Below, piece after piece: positions 8,141 through 16,600 of a stretch of 64,000 bases of DNA. The stretch's first letter is position 1, and the number at the start of each line of letters is the position of its first letter. Where the stretch lies: assembly GCF_014905555.1 (NCBI RefSeq), contig NZ_BNGS01000013.1:209532-273531 (forward strand), given 5' to 3'. A model generated the notes under the pieces. The model worked only from the letters and a program-made list of their open reading frames with translations, made no database searches and had not been told where the DNA came from. The translations under genes were made by a program, and so were the position numbers. This DNA comes from Streptomyces sp. Y2F8-2. Its GTDB lineage: Bacteria > Actinomycetota > Actinomycetes > Streptomycetales > Streptomycetaceae.

Positions 8141-8582
8141 GGTGGCTCCCGAATCCGCCCGCGAGCGCCCGGGAGGCGATGAGGTTGCCGCTGATCAGCA
8201 GTGCCCCGACGACCAGCAGCTTGACCATCGCCCGCCCGGGTCCGGTGACGGCGCACAGCACCAGCACCACCACGGCCCCGTATCCGGCGACGGCGAGGGT
8301 GATGCCCCAGGCCTGCGGCGGGTCCTCGGCCAGTTCGTCGGCGAGCAGCCGGGCGAAGACGAGGGTGCCGACCGGCCCCAACAGGGCCAGCAGGAGCGCG
8401 AGGTCGACGTACGAGGTGCGCCCGAACCCCTGGGACAGCAGCAGCAGTCCGGGGCACGCGACCGCGCTGGACAGGTTCTGGGCGACGACCCGGCGGCGCA
8501 GCGGCCCGGTCGAGACACCCCACACCGTGGCGCCGACGCCCGCGCCGAGCGCGATCGTGGCCGTGAGCGTCCAGCCGTTCAC
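8133..8582 (-). CDS. mnhF: MnhF-like subunit with an MnhG-like C-terminal half
   Basis: A 149-residue, four-helix protein. Residues about 20-75 resemble MnhF (RRVVAQNLSSAVACPGLLLL and YVDLALLLALLGPVGTLVFARLL). The C-terminal half (YGAVVVLVLCAVTGPGRAMVKLLVVGALLISGNLIASRAL) resembles the last two helices of MnhG. I infer an F-G fusion that has lost the MnhG N-terminal helix. GTG 8582 overlaps the mnhE stop as GTGA. The G assignment is less sure than the F assignment. Confidence 0.78.
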   Translation of the reverse strand: MNGWTLTATIALGAGVGATVWGVSTGPLRRRVVAQNLSSAVACPGLLLLSQGFGRTSYVDLALLLALLGPVGTLVFARLLADELAEDPPQAWGITLAVAGYGAVVVLVLCAVTGPGRAMVKLLVVGALLISGNLIASRALAGGFGSHRG

Positions 8583-8761
8583 CGGGCGCCCACCGCCCGT
8601 CGTGCGGCGCGTGCCGCGACGGCGCCCACGAGTGCGGCCGACGCGCCGACGGCCCACTCCAGGGTGTCGACGGAGCTGATGAGAACGATCCAGAGCACGG
8701 TGAGGCCGCCCCACCAGAGGACGATCTCGAGGGCGGCCCGGAATGTCGTACGCGCGTTCAT
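8579..8761 (-). CDS. mnhE: Short MnhE-like subunit
   Basis: A 60-residue protein with two helices (ALEIVLWWGGLTVLWIVLISSVDTLEWAVG). The tryptophan-rich start and the second segment match the core of MnhE, but the family usually has 150-180 residues, so this is a minimal version. It is the first gene of the antiporter operon. ATG 8761 follows GGAGGCGGTGC. No frameshift is obvious: the next gene starts inside its stop codon. Confidence 0.7.
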   Translation of the reverse strand: MNARTTFRAALEIVLWWGGLTVLWIVLISSVDTLEWAVGASAALVGAVAARAARRAVGAR

Positions 8762-8786
8762 GCACCGCCTCCGTCCACTGTCGCCG

Positions 8787-8813
8787 TGGAATGTCCTGAA
8801 CAACTGGAATGTC
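8787..8813 (-). promoter_or_regulatory. Paired 9-bp direct repeats upstream of the antiporter operon
   Basis: TGGAATGTC at 8787-8795 and again at 8805-8813 on the plus strand, period 18 bp (about 1.7 helical turns). They lie 26-52 bp upstream of the mnhE start and could bind a regulator. No regulator gene is adjacent. Confidence 0.45.
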
Positions 8814-9024
8814 ATCCAAGCACCGCGCGGGCTGCGGGGGGTGGCGGCGCGCGCGAGTGGCTGCTGCTCGGAGTGCCCCGCGTACGGGCGGGGAAACCGA
8901 CGGCGGTATGCCTCAGGTTCATCAGTGGTGCACGGCTGTCCCGGCTTGCGCACCGGCGGGCTTCGATGCCCCCACAGCGGGTAATCAGCTTCGCTTGGAG
9001 CCAAGTTGACACCGGGAGGACGCG

Positions 9025-9573
9025 ATGGCACATCCGGCGTTGCGCGCACTGGCCGCCAGGTCCGGTCTCCGCCGGGCACCGGCGGCGCCTGAGCGGGAAC
9101 GGCGGCCGCTGCCGCTTCCACTGCGGCTGCTGGCCATGGCACTGGCCTTCGTGGCGATGGTGGCGTTCGCCGCCGCGCTGGCCCGGCTGACGCTGGAGCC
9201 GTCGCCCGCGTCCCGGGCGCTGGTCCACAGCAATCTGCATCCGGGGCGGTCCCTGCGCGCCTATCTGGAGCATTCCGGGGCGCGCGACGCCGTGCGGCAG
9301 ATCGGCGGGAACCTACTGCTAGGTGTTCCGTTCGGGATCCTGCTGCCGGTACTGGCGCCCGGGGCGCGGGGCATCCTGCGCGTGGGCTTTGTCACCGCGT
9401 GCGTGATGCTGCTGGTCGAACTCGTGCAGGGCGCGGTCGTCACGGGGCGGGCCTTCGACATCGACGACGTCATCCTCAACACCGCGGGCGCGCTGCTCGG
9501 CCATCTGCTGGTGGGCCGCCGGCTGGGGCGGGCCGTGCATGCCCGCAAGCCGCGCACGTCGCGCAAGGCCTGA
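9025..9573 (+). CDS. VanZ-like membrane protein
   Basis: A 182-residue protein with four membrane helices. It has the VanZ signature: NLLLGVPFGILLPVL, a helix with ELVQ (LLVELVQGAVVTGRAFDIDD) and DDVILNTAGALLGHLL. VanZ relatives are linked to teicoplanin resistance in enterococci, but in streptomycetes their role is unknown. There is no Van cluster here, so resistance should not be assumed. Start ATG 9025 follows GGGAGGA. Confidence 0.88.
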   Translation: MAHPALRALAARSGLRRAPAAPERERRPLPLPLRLLAMALAFVAMVAFAAALARLTLEPSPASRALVHSNLHPGRSLRAYLEHSGARDAVRQIGGNLLLGVPFGILLPVLAPGARGILRVGFVTACVMLLVELVQGAVVTGRAFDIDDVILNTAGALLGHLLVGRRLGRAVHARKPRTSRKA

Positions 9574-9618
9574 GGCGGCGGCCTCGCGCCGAGTCGCCGT
9601 ACCAGGTCGTCGTACGGG

Positions 9619-9855
9619 CTAGTGCGGCGTCCAGCGGAACTTGCCGCCGCCCACCCAGCGGACCATGTCCGGGTCGTCGCAGTCGTGGACCAGGACGCCC
9701 GCCTCCGCGGCCAGCGCCAGCACGTCGGTGAGCGAGTGCGCCGCGCCGACCACTTCGCCGTCGACCTCCACGATCCGGAACGGCGGGTCGCCCGGCTGGA
9801 CCCCGAGCACCACGATCCGCGGACGGGAGATGTGGGGACTCGCGATTTCGGTCAT
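9619..9855 (-). CDS. Hypothetical protein, 78 aa
   Basis: A small soluble protein (MTEIASPHISRPRIVVLGV...) rich in Asp/Val with a likely alpha/beta fold; I recognise no domain. Codon bias is normal for the genome. It converges with the VanZ-like gene and is divergent from the PHP gene. ATG 9855 is the first plausible start; longer frames run into the divergent promoter region. Confidence 0.65.
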   Translation of the reverse strand: MTEIASPHISRPRIVVLGVQPGDPPFRIVEVDGEVVGAAHSLTDVLALAAEAGVLVHDCDDPDMVRWVGGGKFRWTPH

Positions 9856-9952
9856 GCAATCGAGGGTAGAGCGGTCCGGGCGCCGAGGCGGCCGGACGCG
9901 CCCGTCGTGCGGGCCGCACCCGGCTGGGCAACGCTTGAGGAGGGAGGTGCCG

Positions 9953-11014
9953 ATGGACCCCGTCACAGCGCTGGACCGGATCGCGTTCCTGCTGGAGCGG
10001 GCCCAGGCCCCCACCTATCGCGTACGAGCCTTCCGCACCGCGTCCGCCGTGGTGGCCGCTCTGCCCGGGGACGAGGTCGCCGAGCGCGCGGCCGCCGGGA
10101 CGCTGGAGTCGCTCAAGGGCATCGGTCCCACCACCGCCCAGGTGGTGCGGGAGGCGGTGGCCGGGCAGGTCCCCGGCTACCTGGAGAAGCTGGAGCGGGA
10201 GGGCGGGAGCGCGCCGAAGCGGGGCGGCGAGCGGCTGCGGGCGCTGTTGCGCGGCGACTGCCATCTGCACTCGGACTGGTCGGACGGCGGCAGCCCGATC
10301 GAGGAGATGGGCCGCACGGCGGCGCGGCTCGGACACGAGTGGGCGGCGCTCACCGACCACTCCCCCAGGCTGACCGTCGCCCGAGGGCTGTCCCCCGAGC
10401 GGCTGCGCGAGCAGCTGGACGTGGTCGCCGCGCTGAACGAGCAGTGGGCGCCCTTCCGGCTGCTGACCGGCATCGAGTGCGACATCCTCGAGGACGGCTC
10501 ACTGGACCAGGACCCGGAGCTGCTGGACCGGCTCGATGTCGTGGTCGTGTCGGTGCACTCCAAGCTGCGCATGGACGCCCGCTCGATGACCCGCCGCATA
10601 ATCGCGGCCGTCCGCAATCCGCTGGCCGACGTGCTCGGCCACTGCACCGGACGGCTGATCACCGGGCGAGGGCGCCCGGAGTCGGAGTTCGACGCGGACG
10701 CGGTGTTCGCCGCGTGCGCCGAGTCCGGTACGGCCGTGGAGATCAACAGCCGGCCCGAGCGGCTGGATCCGCCGCGGCGACTGCTGCGCCGGGCGGTCGA
10801 GGCGGGGGTGCTGTTCGCGATCGACACCGACGCCCACGCGCCCGGGCAACTGGACTGGCAGATCAACGGCTGCGCCCGGGCCGAGGAGTGCCAGGTGCCC
10901 GCGGACCGTGTGGTCACGACCTGGAACGCCGAGGAGCTGCTGGCCTGGACCCGTGAGCGGCGGGTTCCCGCGCGTGTGGCCGGCGCGGTGCGTGGTACCC
11001 GGCCCGGTACGTGA
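9953..11014 (+). CDS. HhH-PHP protein (PolX-like N-terminus without the polymerase domain)
   Basis: A 353-residue protein. The N-terminal ~75 residues carry a helix-hairpin-helix DNA-binding module like that of DNA polymerase X (LESLKGIGPTTAQVVREA). From about residue 95 comes a PHP phosphoesterase domain with metal ligands HLHSDWSDG, LTDHSP, IECDI, HSK, GHCTG, and IDTDAH near the end. The nucleotidyltransferase catalytic domain of PolX is absent, so this is more likely a DNA-associated phosphatase/nuclease or histidinol-phosphatase-like enzyme. Start ATG 9953 follows GAGGAGGGAGG. The HAD gene follows after 18 bases, probably in one transcript. Confidence 0.88.
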   Translation: MDPVTALDRIAFLLERAQAPTYRVRAFRTASAVVAALPGDEVAERAAAGTLESLKGIGPTTAQVVREAVAGQVPGYLEKLEREGGSAPKRGGERLRALLRGDCHLHSDWSDGGSPIEEMGRTAARLGHEWAALTDHSPRLTVARGLSPERLREQLDVVAALNEQWAPFRLLTGIECDILEDGSLDQDPELLDRLDVVVVSVHSKLRMDARSMTRRIIAAVRNPLADVLGHCTGRLITGRGRPESEFDADAVFAACAESGTAVEINSRPERLDPPRRLLRRAVEAGVLFAIDTDAHAPGQLDWQINGCARAEECQVPADRVVTTWNAEELLAWTRERRVPARVAGAVRGTRPGT

Positions 11015-11032
11015 GGGAGGAGAGGACGGCAC

Positions 11033-11695
11033 ATGGGACGGGCGGCCGTGTTCGACGTGGACGGAACCCTCGTCGACACGAATCATCTGCATGTCACGAC
11101 ATGGTGGGAGGCGTTCCGGCAGGCGGGTCACCAGGTGCCGATGCACGCCATCCACCGGGCGGTGGGGCTCGGCTCCGAGGACCTGATCGCCCATCTGCTG
11201 GGCGGGCGGGACCGGGACGAGGTCGACACGCTGGTGGCCGCGCACACGACCCTGTACGGCACGTACTTCGACCGCCTCCCGCCACTCAAGGACGCCGGAC
11301 GGCTGCTGCGCCGGCTCGACCACGACGGCTGGAACGTCGTGCTCGCCACCTCGGCGAGCGGGCACGAGCTGTCGGCGCTGAGGCGGGCGATCGGGGCGGA
11401 CGACGCGATCGCGGCGACGGCGAGCGCGGACGACGTGAAGGCGGGCAAGCCCGCGCCGGACCCCGTGGAGCACGCCTTGGAGCTGGCCGGGGTGCCGCCC
11501 GAGCAGGCGGTGTTCGTGGGCGACACGGTGTGGGACATGCGGGCGGGGACACGGGCCGGAGTGACGTGCGTCGGCCTGTTGTCCGGGGGCATTCCGAGCG
11601 CGGATCTCCAGGAGGCCGGGGCGCGCGCGATCTACCGGGATCCGGCGCACCTGCTGGCGATGCTGGCGGACAGTCCGCTGGCTCCGGACACGTAG
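11033..11695 (+). CDS. HAD-superfamily hydrolase (phosphoglycolate phosphatase-like)
   Basis: A 220-residue protein with all four HAD motifs: FDVDGTLVD (nucleophile Asp8, acid/base Asp10), LATSASG, KAGKPAPDP (motif III Lys) and FVGDTVWDM. A helical cap lies between motifs I and II (subclass I). It hydrolyses a small phosphate ester; the substrate is not predictable. RBS GGAGGAGAGG precedes ATG 11033. It probably forms an operon with the preceding PHP gene. Confidence 0.9.
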   Translation: MGRAAVFDVDGTLVDTNHLHVTTWWEAFRQAGHQVPMHAIHRAVGLGSEDLIAHLLGGRDRDEVDTLVAAHTTLYGTYFDRLPPLKDAGRLLRRLDHDGWNVVLATSASGHELSALRRAIGADDAIAATASADDVKAGKPAPDPVEHALELAGVPPEQAVFVGDTVWDMRAGTRAGVTCVGLLSGGIPSADLQEAGARAIYRDPAHLLAMLADSPLAPDT

Positions 11696-11755
11696 ACGTG
11701 CGGGACCGCACGCGTCGCACAGTGATGCAGATCACCTCGGGAGGCTGGATTTTTC

Positions 11756-11781
11756 GGAACACCGACCGGTAGTTTCCCGTT
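11756..11781 (+). promoter_or_regulatory. ECF-sigma-like promoter (GGAAC-N18-GTT)
   Basis: GGAAC at 11756-11760 and GTT at 11779-11781 with an 18-bp spacer. Spacing and -10 match the SigR-type promoter (GGAAT-N18-GTT) and the -35 matches SigE-type promoters. It sits just upstream of a set of hairpins ending in an intrinsic terminator, with no gene in between. Confidence 0.5.
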
Positions 11782-11787
11782 GAACCA

Positions 11788-11949
11788 TCCGTGGGAGCGC
11801 ACGGGACAGTGTCCCCGGGCCTCACCTTCCGCCCACAGGGACGATCGTTCGGCTGAAGCCCTGTGGAGCCTTTCGCCGAGAGGCGACCGCCGTGCGCGCC
11901 CACCACAGACTGCCCCGACCGGCATTCCCCCGTCCGGTCGGGGCTTTTC
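11788..11949 (+). ncRNA. Candidate structured small RNA (~160 nt)
   Basis: The segment contains four consecutive perfect hairpins: CCGTG/CACGG (11789-11804), CCACAGGG/CCCTGTGG (11833-11866, 18-nt loop), TCGCC-GAGA-GGCGA (11873-11886, tetraloop) and an 11-bp intrinsic terminator (11912-11944). A promoter-like sequence ends 6 bases upstream. No coding frame with a ribosome site fits. The next gene has its own leaderless promoter at 12048, so this is unlikely to be its leader. I cannot match it to a known RNA family. Confidence 0.5.
11912..11948 (+). terminator. Intrinsic terminator of the candidate small RNA
   Basis: Perfect 11-bp stem GCCCCGACCGG (11912-11922) with CCGGTCGGGGC (11934-11944), an 11-nt loop containing five C, then TTTT. 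It is one of the few terminators in this window with a T tract. Confidence 0.8.
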
Positions 11950-12047
11950 CTTGCCCGCACACGCCCGGTTTCCCGCACGGCCTGGCGCCCGCCGCCCGGG
12001 CCGCACGCCGCACGCCGTACATGCCGGTGTCCCGGGACGGCACCGGC

Positions 12048-12084
12048 TTGACTTCGAGCGCACTCCAATTCGTAGCGTCCTCCC
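12048..12084 (+). promoter_or_regulatory. MerR-type promoter with 19-bp spacer, leaderless
   Basis: -35 TTGACT (12048-12053) and -10 TAGCGT (12073-12078) are separated by exactly 19 bp, the over-long spacing that MerR-family activators correct. An imperfect inverted repeat (12051-12070, halves ACTTCGAGCG and CACTCCAATT, 7 of 10 positions symmetric) fills the spacer. The ATG at 12085 lies 6 bases after the -10, so the message is leaderless. Confidence 0.6.
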
Positions 12085-13053
12085 ATGAGCACTGCACAGC
12101 ACAGGATCGGGTCGGGTTTCGACGCCAAGAGCACCGCCGACGACGTACTTCGAGGAATCGACCTCAGCGGCAGGCTCGCGGTGGTGACGGGCGGCTACTC
12201 CGGGCTCGGCCTGGAGACGACGCGGGCGCTCGTCAAGGCGGGCGCCCGGGTGGTGGTCCCGGCGCGGCGCCGCGACGTGGCCCAGGAGGCCCTGGCGGGG
12301 CTCGGCCGGGTGGAGGTGGACGAGCTCGACCTCGGTGACCTTCAGAGCGTGCGCGGGTTCGCCGAGCGGTTCCTCGCGTCGGGACGCTCCATCGACATCA
12401 TGATCAACAACGCCGGGATCATGGCCACCCCGGAGACACGGGTGGGACCCGGCTGGGAGGCGCAGTTCGCCACGAACCACCTCGGCCACTACGCGCTCGT
12501 CAACCGGTTGTGGCCGGCGATCGCACCGGGCGGGGCGCGAGTGGTGTCCGTGTCGTCGACCGGCCACCACAGGTCCGGGATTCGCTGGGACGATCCGCAC
12601 TTCAAGCAGGGGTACGACAAGTGGGAGGCGTACGGCCAGGCGAAGACCGCGAACGTCCTGTTCGCCGTGCATCTGGACCGGCTGGGCCGGCAGTACGGGG
12701 TCCGCGCCTTCTCGCTGCACCCCGGCGGGATCCTCACCCCGCTGCAGCGTCACCTCGCCAAGGAGGAGATGGTCGAGCGCGGCTGGATCGACGAGACGGG
12801 CGCCCTGGTGGACCCGGACGCCTTCAAGACACCCGAGCAGGGTGCGGCCACCCAGGTCTGGGCGGCGACCTCGCCCCGCCTGGACGGCATGGGCGGACTG
12901 TACTGCGAGGACTGCGACATCGCCGAGCCCGCACCGGCGGACGGCGGCCGCAGCGGGGTGAAGGACTGGGCGATCGATCCGGAGGAGGCGGCGCGCCTGT
13001 GGGAGTTGTCCGCGGACCTGACGGGCGTCGACGCGTTCGCGTCCGGCTCCTGA
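12085..13053 (+). CDS. Short-chain dehydrogenase/reductase (WWOX/retinol-dehydrogenase-like)
   Basis: A 322-residue classical SDR with an N-terminal extension of about 30 residues. Cofactor motif TGGYSGLG (about residue 36), NNAG (about 110), catalytic Ser in VSVSSTG, and active-site YGQAK (Tyr-x-x-x-Lys). The tail after the Rossmann domain (LYCEDCDIAEPA) is typical of the light-dependent-protochlorophyllide-reductase/WWOX-like SDR group. Substrate unknown. It probably responds to a MerR-family activator, since its promoter has the 19-bp spacer; the activator gene is not adjacent. Confidence 0.9.
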   Translation: MSTAQHRIGSGFDAKSTADDVLRGIDLSGRLAVVTGGYSGLGLETTRALVKAGARVVVPARRRDVAQEALAGLGRVEVDELDLGDLQSVRGFAERFLASGRSIDIMINNAGIMATPETRVGPGWEAQFATNHLGHYALVNRLWPAIAPGGARVVSVSSTGHHRSGIRWDDPHFKQGYDKWEAYGQAKTANVLFAVHLDRLGRQYGVRAFSLHPGGILTPLQRHLAKEEMVERGWIDETGALVDPDAFKTPEQGAATQVWAATSPRLDGMGGLYCEDCDIAEPAPADGGRSGVKDWAIDPEEAARLWELSADLTGVDAFASGS

Positions 13054-13093
13054 GAGTGGGCGGCTCGGCCGCTCGGTGTCCGCGGACGTGACC

Positions 13094-13137
13094 GCGCCGC
13101 CGGCCCGTGGAGCCTCTCGCTCCGGGGCCGGCGGCGC
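13094..13137. terminator. Bidirectional hairpin
   Basis: Perfect 13-bp stem GCGCCGCCGGCCC (13094-13106) / GGGCCGGCGGCGC (13125-13137), 18-nt loop, no T tract. It lies between the SDR gene and a small convergent gene. Confidence 0.6.
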
Positions 13138-13162
13138 AGCCGGTACGTCGGGGACGAGGCGG

Positions 13163-13396
13163 TCAGTCCGGGGACTCGTCCGGTACGGGGCCCTCGGGGT
13201 GGGCGGAACCCGCGTGCGGGGCGCCCCGCCTGCCGGTGCCCGCCTCGTCCGTGTCGGGGACGTCCGGGGCATCGGTGCCGCCCTCAGCGGGGCGGGCGTC
13301 CCACCGGTCCTCGCCCTCGTGGGCCTGCTGGTCCGGCATGTCCCGCGGAACGCGCTCCACGGTCTCGCCGGGACCCTCATGTCGGTGCTCGGTCAC
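13163..13396 (-). CDS. Small acidic, disordered hypothetical protein
   Basis: 77 residues starting at GTG 13396 (MTEHRHEGPGETVERVPRD), very rich in Asp/Glu/Pro/Gly and lacking hydrophobic segments. GGAGTG lies 8 bases upstream. Small disordered proteins of this sort are common in Streptomyces. No family is recognised; it could be non-coding. Confidence 0.45.
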   Translation of the reverse strand: MTEHRHEGPGETVERVPRDMPDQQAHEGEDRWDARPAEGGTDAPDVPDTDEAGTGRRGAPHAGSAHPEGPVPDESPD

Positions 13397-13616
13397 GGCG
13401 ATCACTCCATTCCTCTCGTTGCCGGCACGGCGGGCCCCGCACGGGGCAGGGCCCTTCCGGGCGAGGCGCGAGTACCGCGGGGCGGGTCCACGAAACCGGC
13501 GATGCCGGGTTGACCAGGGAAACCGGCAGGTGGCTGAGGGGCGAGAGCGGCCGTGACCGACGGGCACCCTCGGGGCGGGCCCACGGCAGCCCAGCGGTGG
13601 CCGCCCTTCGATGCCG

Positions 13617-16600
13617 TCACCCGGCCGCGTACACGTCCTCGACATAGCGCCCCGACGCGATCAGCTCGTCCAGCCACCGTCCGGAGTCCCCGTCCGGCAC
13701 CCGCTCGGCGTGCAGCGCCCGGAACGCCTCACGGACGCCCGGAGCCATACGGGAGCCGTCCCCGCACACGTACACGCGCGCCCCGGCATCGAGGAGCCGC
13801 CACACCTCGTCGGCCTCGGCGGCGATGCGGTGCTGCACGAAGGACACCCCGTCGACGGGCGCCGCGCTGAACGCGGGGCGCAGCGAGACCGCACCGGCGG
13901 CCTCTGCGGCCCGCAACTCCTCGGCGTGCAGGAAGTCCGCGTCCGGTGCGTCGCAGCCGAAGTAGCAGACGGCCGGGGCGAGCCGGGCGCCCTCGGCCAG
14001 CGCCCGCACCCGGTCCGCGATCGCGCCGCGGAACGGGGCGAGACCGGTACCGGCCGCGACCATGACGACCGGACCCGAGTGGTCGACCCGGAAGGCCTCA
14101 CGGCAGGGCTGAATGCGTGCCAGGACGGTGTCGCCCGGCTCGACCGTGGCGAGGTGCCCTGAGCCGACGCCGCGATAGGTCCCGTTCCCGGAACGGGCCG
14201 GGGCCTTGAGGAGCGAGACCATGAGGTCGATGTGGCCGGGGTCGGCCGCGGGTGAGGAGGACACCGAGTAGTGCCGCGGGCGCAGCGGCGTGAGCAGGTC
14301 GAGCAGCGTCGGCCAGTCGAGGGCACCGCGCAGGGCCGGGTACGCCTCGATGACCTCGACGAGTGTGCGCGGGTCGTCGCTGAGGGCCGCCAGCGCGGCA
14401 CGTTCGGGAGGGCACGGGTTGGCGGTGGCGAGCGCGGCCAGCTGGTCGGCTTTCGGGCGCTCCAGCAATTCCACGTGGTGAGTGAGGAGCTGACGCACCG
14501 TCAACGGCCGGTCCACGGCCAGGCCGTCCCGGCGTGGGCGGGCCGCTCGGACGTCCAGGACCGTGTCCAGGTCCACGCCGAGCGCGGCGGCGGCCCGCTC
14601 GACGAGCGCCTTGTCGTTGACGGGCAGCACGGCCACGTGATCGCCGGTGCGGTAGGTCGTGCCGCCGGGCAGTGCGAGGCGCACGAACCGCTTGAGCCGG
14701 GGGTGGCCGGGCGCGGTCAGGTCGTAGGCCTCGGTGACCGTCATCGGAACCAGGTCGTGCCGCGCGGCGAGCGCGTGCAAGGGGCCGCCGGTGAGGGTCC
14801 GGACCTCGTAGGCCCGGGCCGGCTCCGTGGAGCCGGTGGCGTCCGGGTCGCCGTACCGGTCCAGGAGGGCGGTGCGCAGCCGCGCTGTGAAGGCGCGGAC
14901 GGTGCCGCCGAGGTCGCCCGAGGCGTCGGCCGCCGCGCGGGCCAGCAGCCGGGTGCCGCCGAGTTCGGCCAGGCGTTCGTCGATGCGGGTCGGGACGTGC
15001 TGGTAGGTGGCGGCCCAGGTGCGGTCGCCGACGCCGAGGACGGCGTAGGTGACGTCCGTGGCGTCGGTCGCGTTCTCGGACAGCCAGGCGGCGAAGGCGG
15101 TGGCGTCGTCCGTGGGCTGCCCGTTGTAGGAGGCGGCGGTGATCACGACGGGGCGGTCGGCGGGTAGCCCGCCGACGTATGCGTCGAGCGGTGCGACCTC
15201 CGTCTCACAGCCGACGGCGGCGGCCTCGTCGGCGAGTTGGCCTGCGACGTCACGGCAGGTGCCGTAGTTGCTGCCGTGCAGGAACAACGCGCGGGTGCCG
15301 GGGCGTACGCGGGCGGGCAGGGTGGTGTCGTCGGGCGCGGACTCCGTACGGGGCCGGTGGGCGCCCGGCAGGGGCGGGTGCGTCCGGTCGGCGGCGGTGC
15401 GCGGCGACAGGGTGAGGGTGAAGCCCTCGGGCTTGAGGGTGAGGGTCTCCTTGACCGTGAGCCGGTAGTCGGCGTGGTCGTGCAGGCGGTAGCGGTGCAC
15501 CAGCATCGCCAGCAGCATGGTCGCCTCGTGCAGCGCGAACTGGCGGCCGATGCAGGCGCGTTCACCGGTGCCGAACGGCTTGTAGGCGTGCGGTGGGCGG
15601 GCGGCCTCGGCCTCGGGTGTGAAGCGGGAGGGGTCGAACAGCTCGGTGTTGTCGCCCCACACCGGCTGCCGGTGCAGCATCGGAGTGAGGACGGTGACGG
15701 ACTGCCCGGCGCGCAGCGGGATGCGGCCGCCGAGCAGGGTGTCCTCGCGGGCGTGCCGGCCGAAGGCGGCAGCGGTCGGCCACAGTCGCAGCGCCTCGTT
15801 GAGCACCTGGCGGGTGTAGGTGAGCCGTCCGATCTCGTCGTACGTCGGTTCCGGGTCGGCGGCGTCGCCCCACAGGGCGTCGACCTCCCGCTGGACGAGC
15901 TGGAGCACGGCCGGGTTCTTGGCGAGGTGGTACAGGGCGAACGACATCGCGCCGGACGTGGTCTCGTGGCCGGCGATCAGGAAGGTGATCACCTGGTTGC
16001 GGATGTTGGCGTCGTCCAGGGTGGTGCCGTCGGCCGGGTGCCTCGCCGTGAGCATGAGGCCGAGCAGGTCCTCCGCCTCGCCCTGCTGCCCGCCGCCCGC
16101 CCTGCGTGCGGTGATGACGTCGTCGACGACCTGCGCGAGGTGGGCGGCGTCCTCGCGGAAGGCCGCGTCCGCCGCCGTGTGGTCGTCACCGGGCAGCCGA
16201 CCGAGCCGGGTCATGCTCCACTCCAGGCAGCGGACCATCGACTCGACGAACTGGTGCGGCTCGTCGCGCTCGAAGGAGCCGAAGTCGTAGCCGAAGCCGG
16301 CGAGCCCGATGGTGTCGAGGGTCATGCGCGTCATGTCGTCGGGAACGTTCACCGGCCGGCCGTCGCGGCCGGCCCGGTCCCAGGACTCGATCAACCGGCG
16401 CGCCACGCGCAGCATCACCGGGTGATAGGTGCGCATCGAGCCCAGGGCGAAGGCGGGCATCAGGATGTCGTGGGCCCTGGCCCAGTCGGGCTCGTCGTTG
16501 TACGCGGTGAACAGGCCGTTCCCGGCGAACTCGCGCACGTTCTCCAGTGCGGGGCCGACGGCCTTGGCGAAGCGCGCCTCGTCCGAGAGGTCGGTGACCA

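Noticed and set aside
9025..9573. VanZ-like gene as a glycopeptide resistance determinant
   Set aside because: No VanHAX or VanRS genes nearby; VanZ-fold proteins are common membrane proteins of unknown role.
11822..12097. Minus-strand frames through the candidate small-RNA region
   Set aside because: No ribosome site and Arg/Pro/Gly-rich composition; the hairpin architecture explains the region better.
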